From Acidobacteriota bacterium (GTDB lineage: Bacteria > Acidobacteriota > Terriglobia > Terriglobales > Acidobacteriaceae): DNA of 10,703 bases. Within the stretch, counting starts at the first letter, position 1; the number at the start of each line of letters is the position of its first letter. The translations under genes were made by a program, and so were the position numbers. The notes under the pieces were generated by a model. It did not search any database and was not told the origin of the DNA. It was given only the letters and a program-made list of their open reading frames with translations. Below are positions 1 through 7,500 of this stretch, piece by piece. The DNA lies in contig JAKAAZ010000116.1 of the NCBI GenBank assembly GCA_021802085.1, positions 1-10,703 on the forward strand, written 5' to 3'.

Positions 1-172
1 TTGTGATGATGGTTACTGTACCGGCGCGGCAGAGTCTCATAAACTTCAGGGTTAAAGAGACACAACAGGAATAGGATTTTTCTGACTCGCCGGATGGCAA
101 CTTTCAACGCGCAGACCGGGATCGCCTGTTCGCTCTGCGGAAATCCGTCAGGAACCAAAAAAGTAGAGGACC
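1..172. other. Upstream region of ccmF, no recognised gene
   Basis: No gene can be recognised here. Two plus-strand frames are open from the left edge and stop at about 54 and 74, so the tail of an upstream gene may enter the window, but neither short tail looks like a known Ccm protein such as CcmE. From about 75 to 164 the region appears non-coding. No convincing -35/-10 pair was found, so ccmF may be transcribed from further upstream together with other ccm genes. Confidence 0.4.
165..170 (+). promoter_or_regulatory. Ribosome binding site of ccmF, close to the start
   Basis: AGAGGA lies only two bases before the ATG at 173, which is closer than the usual Shine-Dalgarno spacing. An in-frame TAG at 164-166 overlaps it, so no start upstream of 173 is possible in this frame. 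The site is the only purine-rich SD-like stretch near the start. Confidence 0.55.
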
Positions 173-2221
173 ATGGCTGCATTCGGTAGTTTCGCAATCC
201 TTCTTGGGCTGGTATTTTGCGCCTACAATCTGGTCGTGGGCGCAATTGCGCTGCGACAGATCGCGGTGCATCCGGAAGCCAGCCTGGCGCCAGAGCGCCT
301 GGCGGAGTCGGCGCGGCGGGCTGGGATTGGGAGCTTTATTGCACTCAGCGCGGCTGCTTTCGCGCTGGTCTACTGCGCGTTCACCAACGATTTTTCCGTA
401 GCCTATATCCTTCACCACTCGAATCGGGCGCTGCCATGGCCGTATAAGTTTGCCGCGTTATGGTCGGGTCAGGAAGGCTCATTACTGCTGTGGGCATGGC
501 TGCTGGCGGCCTATGGATTCGTGTTGCGGGTGCGGCATAAGGTCGATGTCAAGCTGACCGCCTATGCCTCGACGATTCTGGCAGCCGTTCAGGTCTTCTT
601 TACATTGTTGATCGTCTTCCCGGCGCCGCCGTTTGCCCTGGTGCAGGGAGCGATACCCGCCGACGGATTCGGGCTCAACCCCCTGCTGCAATATCCGGAA
701 ATGGTCATCCATCCGCCGATGTTGTATTTGGGCTATGTGGGATTTAGTGTTCCGTTCGCCTTCGCGCTGGGCGCGCTGATGATGCGGTATCCGGGGGAAA
801 AGTGGATCCACATCACCCGGCGCTGGACGATGGTGACCTGGCTATTTTTGACCTGCGGCATCTTTCTTGGCATGCACTGGGCCTATGCTGTGCTGGGCTG
901 GGGCGGATACTGGGGCTGGGATCCGGTCGAGAACGCCTCGCTGATGCCATGGCTGACCGGGACAGCATTTCTGCATTCCGTGATGATGCAGGAAAAGCGC
1001 GGCATGATGAAGTCCTGGAACGTGTGGCTGATTTTTACCACGTTCATGCTATCGATTCTTGGCACGCTGCTGACACGAAGCGGGCTGGTCAGCTCTGTCC
1101 ACGCCTTTGCCGAGTCGTCGATCGGCACCTGGTTCTGGGTCTTTCTGGTCATCGTGCTCTGCGTTTGCCTGTTTACCTTTATTTTGCAGCGGGACCATTT
1201 GCAGTCGGAGCATAAGATCGAGTCGCTGGTTTCCCGCGAATCCAGTTTTCTATTCAACAACCTTGTCCTGCTGGCAGCCTGTTTTACGATCCTGTGGGGA
1301 ACGCTGTTTCCGATCATCTCGGAATATGTGGAAGGTTCGAAGGTTACGGTGGGTCCGCCGTTCTATAACCGCGTGGCCGTGCCAATCGGCATTTTCCTGC
1401 TGCTGCTGACCGGTATCGGGCCGGTACTGGCGTGGCGCAGCACATCGTTCAAGAGCATACGGCGCAACTTCCTCTGGCCAGTGATTGCCGGAGTCGCGAC
1501 GGCCCTGATCCTGATGGCTGCCGGCATGCGTCCCTGGCAGGACATCGGGACGTTGTATTCTCTGATGACCTTTTCGCTGGGCGCACTGGTAACGACAGCG
1601 ATCGCGACCGAGTTCTGGCGCGGGTCCCGGGTGATACAGCGCCACACGGGCAAGAATATGCTGTCTTCCCTAGTTCGGTTAACGCGGCGCAATACCCGGC
1701 GGTACGGCGGTTATATGGTGCACCTTGGCGTGGCCATTGTGTTCATCGGGCTAGCGGGATCGGCATTCAACCAGTCCGCCGAGCAGGAGATGGGCTTCCA
1801 CGACTCGATGACGATTGGGCCGTATCGTCTGGTGTGCCAAAGCTACACGCAGGACTCGAACGCGAATTACGACAGCGAATATGAACTGCTGAACGTATAT
1901 AAGAACGGGAAATTTCTGCTGCAGATGGCGCCGGAGCGCCGTTTCTACCACGCCAGCCAGCAGACGGAGACGATGGTGGCGGACCACTCCACATTGGAGC
2001 GCGACCTGTATGTCGTGTATGAGGGGGCCAATCCGGACACCAACCAACCTATTATCAAAGTCTTCATCAACCCATTGGTGGCCTGGATCTGGATTGGGGT
2101 CCTGGTGATGGCGCTCGGGACGCTGCTGGCATTGGTACCGAACATGAGCGCGGAGCAGGCGGCACAGCCGCGGAAACCGGTGGACGAAAGCGTCGCACTA
2201 TCTGCCGGGGCTGGGGATTAG
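173..2221 (+). CDS. ccmF: Cytochrome c heme lyase subunit CcmF
   Basis: CcmF is the integral membrane heme lyase of System I cytochrome c maturation; it takes heme from holo-CcmE and attaches it to the CXXCH thiols of apocytochrome c on the periplasmic side. The 682-residue protein is near the usual family length (about 650) and is strongly hydrophobic with many membrane segments. The WWD domain is visible at 243-261 (W-G-G-Y-W-G-W-D-P-V-E-N). The four family histidines are all present: H180 in the HPPMLYLGY motif, H268 just after the WWD domain, H310 in SSVHAF and H517 in YMVHLG. A periplasmic domain spans roughly 533-630, followed by a last membrane helix at about 634-657. An in-frame stop at 164-166 fixes the start. 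The ccmH start lies 3 bases after its stop, so the genes are probably cotranscribed. Family assignment is very secure. Confidence 0.97.
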   Translation: MAAFGSFAILLGLVFCAYNLVVGAIALRQIAVHPEASLAPERLAESARRAGIGSFIALSAAAFALVYCAFTNDFSVAYILHHSNRALPWPYKFAALWSGQEGSLLLWAWLLAAYGFVLRVRHKVDVKLTAYASTILAAVQVFFTLLIVFPAPPFALVQGAIPADGFGLNPLLQYPEMVIHPPMLYLGYVGFSVPFAFALGALMMRYPGEKWIHITRRWTMVTWLFLTCGIFLGMHWAYAVLGWGGYWGWDPVENASLMPWLTGTAFLHSVMMQEKRGMMKSWNVWLIFTTFMLSILGTLLTRSGLVSSVHAFAESSIGTWFWVFLVIVLCVCLFTFILQRDHLQSEHKIESLVSRESSFLFNNLVLLAACFTILWGTLFPIISEYVEGSKVTVGPPFYNRVAVPIGIFLLLLTGIGPVLAWRSTSFKSIRRNFLWPVIAGVATALILMAAGMRPWQDIGTLYSLMTFSLGALVTTAIATEFWRGSRVIQRHTGKNMLSSLVRLTRRNTRRYGGYMVHLGVAIVFIGLAGSAFNQSAEQEMGFHDSMTIGPYRLVCQSYTQDSNANYDSEYELLNVYKNGKFLLQMAPERRFYHASQQTETMVADHSTLERDLYVVYEGANPDTNQPIIKVFINPLVAWIWIGVLVMALGTLLALVPNMSAEQAAQPRKPVDESVALSAGAGD

Positions 2222-2224
2222 CGC

Positions 2225-2725
2225 ATGCTTAGTTTTTTCCCCTCGCGGATGTTCGACCGTTCGCTGCTGCGAACCTGGAGCCAACTGACGGTGGCCTGTC
2301 TGCTGCTTATCTTTATGGCGGGGGCAGGCGATACCGCGACGCGTTATAACCAGATTGGCCATCAGTTGATGTGTACCTGCGGCTGCAACCAGGTGCTGCT
2401 GGAATGCAATCATGTGGGATGTACGGTCTCAACGCAGGAAGAAGCCGAGTTGCGCGCCGATCTGGGTCGCGGCGACAGCAATCAACTGATCCTGCAAAAT
2501 TTTGTACAAAAGTATGGACCCACTGTGCTGGCAGCTCCCCCGGAACATGGATTCGATCTGGTGGCTTGGATTGCGCCGGGATTGTTCCTATTGCTGGCCA
2601 CGCTGGGCACAGCACTATTGATTCGCAAATGGAAACTGCATACGGTTGCCATGCCCCCGGAGGCGGCAGCTGACGCCCACACGGACGCGATTCTGGCCAA
2701 GATCCGAAGGGAGACGGAACTATGA
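2225..2725 (+). CDS. ccmH: Cytochrome c maturation protein CcmH, CxCxC variant
   Basis: CcmH keeps apocytochrome c thiols reduced and passes the apoprotein to the CcmF heme lyase. The 166-residue protein has an N-terminal hydrophobic segment (about 20-34, probably a signal peptide or anchor), a short periplasmic helical domain and a second membrane helix at about 111-133, which is the normal CcmH layout. The family C-terminal landmark is clear in NFVQKYGPTVLAAP (92-105). The redox motif is not canonical: where classical members have L-R-C-x-x-C-Q-N-Q, this one reads L-M-C-T-C-G-C-N-Q with C50, C52 and C54, so an ungapped alignment puts glycine at the second classical cysteine. Two more cysteines follow, C61 and C66. 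A weak GGGGA stretch at 2213-2217 could serve as ribosome site. The stop overlaps the next start (ATGA at 2722-2725). Family is secure; the chemistry of the altered motif is unknown to me. Confidence 0.9.
   Translation: MLSFFPSRMFDRSLLRTWSQLTVACLLLIFMAGAGDTATRYNQIGHQLMCTCGCNQVLLECNHVGCTVSTQEEAELRADLGRGDSNQLILQNFVQKYGPTVLAAPPEHGFDLVAWIAPGLFLLLATLGTALLIRKWKLHTVAMPPEAAADAHTDAILAKIRRETEL
2707..2713 (+). promoter_or_regulatory. Ribosome binding site of the CcmI-like gene
   Basis: AAGGGAG sits 8 bases before the ATG at 2722, inside the 3' end of ccmH. Together with the ATGA overlap it supports the chosen start and implies coupled translation of the two proteins. Confidence 0.6.
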
Positions 2726-3000
2726 CAATTCTTGCCTGCGCGGCGCTCTTGATTGGCATCTTGATTTATATTTTCTATCCGCAGCGGAAAACGGAAGAAC
2801 AGACGCAGAAGACACGACTGGAGTATCTGCGGGAGCGGAAAGAAACCATCTATGAAAACCTGCGCGACTTGAACTTTGAATATCGGGCCGGTAAATATCC
2901 GGAAGAAGATTACCTGGCGCAGCGAGCGGCTATGGAAAATGAGGCGGCTCAGGTACTGTCCGAGATTGAATTTTTGGAAGACAATGTGCCTGCGGCCTGA
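2722..3000 (+). CDS. Short CcmI-like membrane coiled-coil protein
   Basis: This 92-residue protein has one N-terminal membrane helix (about 2-20) followed by a charged, mostly helical tail (24-86). The tail pattern, with basic/acidic heptads leading to N-L-R-D-L-N-F-E and then a G-K-Y-P-E-E-D-Y turn at 58-64, resembles the first segment of CcmI (CycH), the chaperone that binds apocytochrome c and works with CcmH and CcmF. Full CcmI proteins are several hundred residues long and carry a periplasmic TPR domain; nothing of that is present here. The gene starts inside the ccmH stop codon, which fits a shared complex with CcmH. Its role as a minimal CcmI or as a membrane adaptor for CcmH is inference. 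It could also be a lineage-specific small protein with only a generic coiled coil. Confidence 0.75.
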   Translation: MTILACAALLIGILIYIFYPQRKTEEQTQKTRLEYLRERKETIYENLRDLNFEYRAGKYPEEDYLAQRAAMENEAAQVLSEIEFLEDNVPAA

Positions 3001-3027
3001 CCTCTTCACTCCTCTTGCACGACTCAA

Positions 3028-3034
3028 AAAAGGA
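3028..3034 (+). promoter_or_regulatory. Ribosome binding site of the 3040 gene
   Basis: An A-rich run ends in AAGGA at 3030-3034, five bases before the ATG at 3040. This is the best Shine-Dalgarno match of the left block and supports that start. The preceding 39-base gap contains no visible hairpin, so read-through from the ccm genes is likely. Confidence 0.65.
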
Positions 3035-3039
3035 CATCC

Positions 3040-4461
3040 ATGAGAATTTCGAATGTATTTTTGCCAAAGCGCCTGCGGGCCGCCGCGGCTGGCTTCGCTC
3101 CCCTGCTGCTGGCGGTGGTCTTGCTGGGCGGCGCTTCTGCGGTTTTAGCCGCACCCATTTCCGGAACCGTGACAAACCAGACGACCAAGAAGCCAGCCGC
3201 CGGCGACACGGTGGCGTTGGTTCGGCTGGGCATGAACGTCGTTGCGCAGACCAAGACCGATGCCCGCGGTCATTTCTCTCTGGATGCCTCCGACAACGAT
3301 CCAATGCACTTGTTACGTGTGACGCACGATAAGGCCACCTACTTCAAGTCGGTACCAGCCGGCACCCAGACGGTGGATGTGGATGTCTACGATGCGGCCG
3401 CCAAGGTGCAGGGTGTTTCCACGGAAGCCGATGTAGCGCGGATTGAAGCCAGCCCCAATGGTCTGAGCGTAATCGAGAACTATTTCGTGAAGAACGCTTC
3501 CTCCCCGCCGCGAACCCAGTATGGCCCGCGCGCCTATGAATTTTATCTGCCCAAGAATGCGCAGATTGTTTCCGCAGCCGCCCAAGGTCCGGGCAGCATG
3601 CCGCTGCAAACTCCACCGACACCGCTTGGGCCTCCGGGCGACTACAGCTTTGTTTTTCCGCTGCGTCCGGGAGAGACTCGCTTTCAGGTCAGCTATCAGC
3701 TACCGTATTCCGGCAGCTTTCAGTTTCAGCCGCGAGTGGCTGCGCCCGTAGATAATCTCGCGATCATTCTGCCGAAGAGCATGCAATTTACAGCGACGCC
3801 AGCCAGTGCGTTTCAGCCGATCGATGAAGATGTAAAAGTCCAGACATATCTGGCCAGAAATGTGGCCCCGCAAACCAAGCTGTCGTTTGCGGTCTCTGGC
3901 ACCGGACTGCTACCGGAAGAAAATGCCGGCGGACAAGAAGGAGCCAACAACGGTCAGAGCAGCGCGGGGCAGCCATCAGGCGCGATGGGCCCGGAGGCGG
4001 GAGCACAGGGTGCCGCAGATAACAGTAGCCGACCTGGAATTGGATTAGGCGCACCGATTGGCACGCCGGACCCGCTGCACAAGTATCAATGGTGGATCGT
4101 CTCCCTGGTGGTAATCCTGCTGGCGGTGGGCGCGGGCATTTCGATGAAGAGGACTGGTTCAACCACAGCCCCGGCCACGGGCCCAGCTTCGAAGGTGACT
4201 AGCGCCACCGCTGCAGCGGCGCAATCTGGCGGCGTCTCCAGCGCTCAATCTGGAAGCTCGGCGGTGCGCACGAGCATCATGGAACAACCTCAATCGAACC
4301 TGCTGGAAGCGTTGAAGGAAGAACTGTTTGCTCTGGAAACCGAGCGACTGGAGGGCCGTATCGCTTCGGAAGAATACGACCGGCAAAAAGCCGCGCTTGA
4401 AATTGTCTTGAAGCGCGCCTTGCTGCGCAGCAGAACAAAAGGTTCCAGGGAGTCGGCTTAG
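3040..4461 (+). CDS. Carboxypeptidase-regulatory-like membrane protein with CcmI-like tail
   Basis: A 473-residue protein of unknown function. It begins with a basic stretch and a hydrophobic signal sequence, with likely cleavage near A37/A38 (A-V-L-A-A-P). Residues 39 to about 110 resemble a carboxypeptidase regulatory-like beta-sandwich (I-S-G-T-V-T-N at the start, K-T-D-A-R-G-H-F-S-L later); no peptidase catalytic domain is present. A further beta-rich region runs to about 290, then a Gly/Ala/Gln/Ser linker (292-347), one membrane helix (351-369), a Ser/Ala/Thr linker (about 372-415) and a charged helical tail (421-466). The tail contains a segment at 427-454 that matches the coiled-coil motif of the preceding 92-residue CcmI-like protein. 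The predicted topology is periplasmic domain, helix, cytoplasmic tail. Position behind ccmH and the shared tail motif suggest a link to cytochrome c assembly, but this is inference. Confidence 0.85.
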   Translation: MRISNVFLPKRLRAAAAGFAPLLLAVVLLGGASAVLAAPISGTVTNQTTKKPAAGDTVALVRLGMNVVAQTKTDARGHFSLDASDNDPMHLLRVTHDKATYFKSVPAGTQTVDVDVYDAAAKVQGVSTEADVARIEASPNGLSVIENYFVKNASSPPRTQYGPRAYEFYLPKNAQIVSAAAQGPGSMPLQTPPTPLGPPGDYSFVFPLRPGETRFQVSYQLPYSGSFQFQPRVAAPVDNLAIILPKSMQFTATPASAFQPIDEDVKVQTYLARNVAPQTKLSFAVSGTGLLPEENAGGQEGANNGQSSAGQPSGAMGPEAGAQGAADNSSRPGIGLGAPIGTPDPLHKYQWWIVSLVVILLAVGAGISMKRTGSTTAPATGPASKVTSATAAAAQSGGVSSAQSGSSAVRTSIMEQPQSNLLEALKEELFALETERLEGRIASEEYDRQKAALEIVLKRALLRSRTKGSRESA

Positions 4462-4537
4462 AGTGTTCCGCTATCGATGTTGGCGTTGACGAGTCAATTT
4501 TGCTCTACGCTTCTTTTTCGTTCCACAGGAGTCGGCT
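4442..4537. repeat. Imperfect short direct repeat across the convergent junction
   Basis: GTTCCAGGGAGTCGGCT at 4442-4458 recurs as GTTCCACAGGAGTCGGCT at 4520-4537. The copies share the GTTCCA and GGAGTCGGCT blocks and differ only in the one or two bases between them. The first copy encodes the last residues of the plus-strand gene and the second lies in the last codons of the minus-strand gene, so the repeats bracket both stop codons. They are direct, so they cannot form a terminator stem. They may be a duplication footprint at a gene junction or chance. Confidence 0.5.
4462..4493. other. Convergent intergenic gap without visible terminator
   Basis: Only 32 bases separate the TAG of the plus-strand gene and the TGA of the minus-strand gene. 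I see no GC-rich inverted repeat followed by a T run on either strand here or in the adjoining coding ends, so transcription from the two blocks may overlap or end by a factor-dependent route. Confidence 0.5.
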
Positions 4538-7500
4538 GAAAGGTGATTTTCCCTGCGCGAGGTACTTCCTGCGCGGCGACGATCCGTACAGGTTTCTCGT
4601 GCAGGAGAAGCTCAGTAGCCCGGACCCGAGGATCGCTATGAAACCAGCGTTGGAAGGCTTTATTGGCGAGAAGGTTCGTAACCGCGAGCAGAGACATGCC
4701 CTGATGATGGACCATCCAGGAGCGGACCAGAGTATATCGCGTGCCTGTTTCGTGTTCGATGTTGGTGGAATAATCCGCCGACTCATAGAAGCCGAAGTCT
4801 CCCAGCCAGCCGAGCTTGTCCATTTTGTGTAAATTGGCCAGGGCGCGAACGGGGTCGGCTTCCAGAGCAAGCACGGCGGCATACGGCGCGATCACGAGCG
4901 AGCCTTCCGCTGTCGGATTCAATGCCAATGTAGGCACTCCGAACGCATGGTATTGATAGTTCCCCGCCGCGTCGCGCTGGCTATGGCAGGCTTCCGAGAT
5001 TCCCCACGGCATCCGTTTACGGGCGACATATTCCTGCTGTGCGCGGACAGCTCCCGGCAAAGATTGCGCCAACAAAGTTCCGGGCGATGTTTGCATCCAG
5101 AGAGTCGGCATCATGTACTCGAACATCGTGCCGGACCAGGACAGCAACACTGGGTTGCCATCGATCATTGTGGTCTTGCGGCCAAGCTTGAACCAGCTGT
5201 CCTGCAGCGCATCGCCTTTGGCAATTGCAAGAAAGATGGCGGTACGCGCTTCCGAGGCCAGCAGGTCATAGCAGGACTCCAGTCGACACTTTCTACCCGT
5301 GTCGTAGCCGATCGTCAGCAGCCGGCGATAAGGATCGAGCATCTCCTGATATTCCGTGGCTTGAAACATGCGTTCCGCTATCTCCGCTATAGACTTCAGA
5401 TTTTCAATCAGCGCGTTCAACCGCGGCTCGCTGGCTTCCAGAGCAACGATCAGCTCATTAGCGAGAGGGATAGTTTTCTCAGCAGAGTGCTGCGTCCTTT
5501 GCATCCACGCTGTCCGCAGGGCCCGGCAGGTATCCAATGCATTTTCCGGCGTGTAGAAATCGAGTGGGCGATTTTCTCCACCAGCAGGCACGCCATCCAA
5601 CACTGCAAATTTCGGGAGCAGCCACGGTAGATACATCTCGATCAAAGCAGAAAGCGAGCGAAGTCGAGATTCAATCTCGTCGGGTCTATCGGAGTTGAAT
5701 GGCAGTTCCAATCCAAGCAGTGCTCTGAGCCATGTGTCTTGTTCTGCATTTTTTTCTATCCGCAATGCGGATTTTATATTGGACTCCAGCGCGGACGGCG
5801 TCTGGACATCCTCAACAATGTCGAGCAGACCTTCCCGTAACGCGGGCAGCATGGGAGACTGCAACAACTCCAGCGTTCCCATGCGCAGACTGCATAACGA
5901 AGCCAAAAAATTCCCGCTGTCGACTGTGGAGGCAATATACGGCGCGATCGGCTCCAGCGTGTCCGTGGCATACCAATTCAGCAGATGACCCTTCCACTTG
6001 GGAATTTCATCGAGAGTACGCAGGTTTGCGAGCGTTTGCTGTGCGAATTCCGGCACCGTCAGGTATCCAAAAAGCACGGCGGCCTGTCGCGCATTCAACT
6101 GCAATCCGGCGTTGGTCGGGGAAACGCGCAACGCTTGGACGTTGCCTTCTTCCTGCACATTGTCTGGCGTCAAACCGTGATTGGCTGGATCGGAATACTG
6201 TGCAAAATAACGCCAGGTGCGCCACGCAATTTTCCGCATGAATCGTTCGTCTTGAGAGGAAAGCTTGACCTCCAATCCGCCCGGAGATCGATTGAGCCAT
6301 AGCGTTATGGGCTTTGCAAGGGACCAAAGAATCAGGATGGGCAACGCCCACGGCAGCGCGTGCGGACGAACGAGCAAAACAAGGATCAGCAGCGCCGCCG
6401 ATAGCAGGGGAACAAGCCCCATGGTGATCTCAACCGGCGTGCGTTTGTTTCCTCCCAACTCCGCCTCGGCCGCGGTTTCCCATTCCAAAAGACGTTTGCC
6501 GGTGACGAAACTTCGAACCAGGGAGCGCACGATGGCGTCGAACATCAGCAACGTCTGATGTTCGAGAAAAACAAAATTCAGGGCCGTCGAAGACAGCAGC
6601 ACCAGAGAATCGCGAATTGCCTGGCGCACGTAGCCGCGCTGTTCCGCTATGCTCGCCCGAACCAGGGAAAACAGGAACTGGACAAGGACCGGAACGAACA
6701 CGACCAACAGAGTGGCGATGGTCCAATAGCGAGCGGTTCCGGGCAGCCATAACCAACCAGCAACCAGCAGAAGAAAAGTGGCCGGTTCGACCAGACTGCG
6801 TCTCAGATTGTCGAAAATTTTCCATCGGGAAATGTTAGAAGTCGGGTTTTGAACAAGTTTTCCCGACTCACTGGGAACGCGACCCAGCAGCCAACGCAAG
6901 ATTTGCCAATCACCGCGGACCCACCTGTGTTTCCGTCGATTTTGAGCGGTGTAATGGGATGGATAATCGTCCATCACTTCGACATCGGTCAACAAGCCGA
7001 CGCGGGCATAGGCTCCCTCGATCAAATCGTGACTCAAAAGAGAATTCTGCGGGAAGCGACGATCCAACACCCGGTGAAGAATCTCTATTTCGTACAGGCC
7101 TTTGCCAGTGAAAATGCCTTCACCGTACAGGTCCTGATAGACGTCTGAGATGGCCCGCGTATAAATGTCAAAACCGGTCTGGCCGGAGTAAATGGCCGCA
7201 AGGCGCGAACGTGCAACAGAATGAACAGCGATGCCAACTCGCGGCTGCATGATGCCATAGCCCTGGGTGACGATTCTCCGATGCGGAGCCAGGATGGCCC
7301 GGTTGAGCGGATGCGCCATCGCGCCGACCATCCGGTGCACCGAGTCGCGAGGCAGTTTCGTGTCCGAGTCCAACGTCAATACGTAGCGCATTCCGCTCAG
7401 AACGGAAGTATCGCCAGCCTTGTAGGGGAAGCAATCCATACCGCCCATCACGAGGCGATTTAGATCCAGCAATTTCCCGCGCTTGCGCTCCCAACCCATC

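Noticed and set aside
49..77. Possible promoter with TAGGAT at 72-77 as a -10 element
   Set aside because: No acceptable -35 sequence is found at the right distance, so the match is no better than chance.
899..955. Substitutions in the CcmF WWD region (tyrosine and glycine in place of aromatic residues)
   Set aside because: The W-x-W-D-P-V-E-N core and all four histidines are present, so this looks like ordinary family variation.
2282..2299. Possible lipobox at L-T-V-A-C near the CcmH N-terminus
   Set aside because: The -3 residue is threonine and the cysteine lies inside the hydrophobic segment rather than at its end, so lipoprotein processing is not supported.
2482..3027. Minus-strand open frame of 181 codons opposite ccmH and the CcmI-like gene
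   Set aside because: The plus-strand genes have ribosome sites, coupling and family motifs; the antisense frame has none.
4462..4493. Idea that a frameshift separates a GH94 module from the glucan synthase
   Set aside because: Downstream on the minus strand there is no GH94-like frame; the bases code for the convergent plus-strand gene.
4947..5630. Plus-strand open frame of 227 codons inside the glucan synthase gene
   Set aside because: It lies antisense to clearly conserved coding sequence, has no recognisable domain and a composition typical of a shadow frame in GC-rich DNA.
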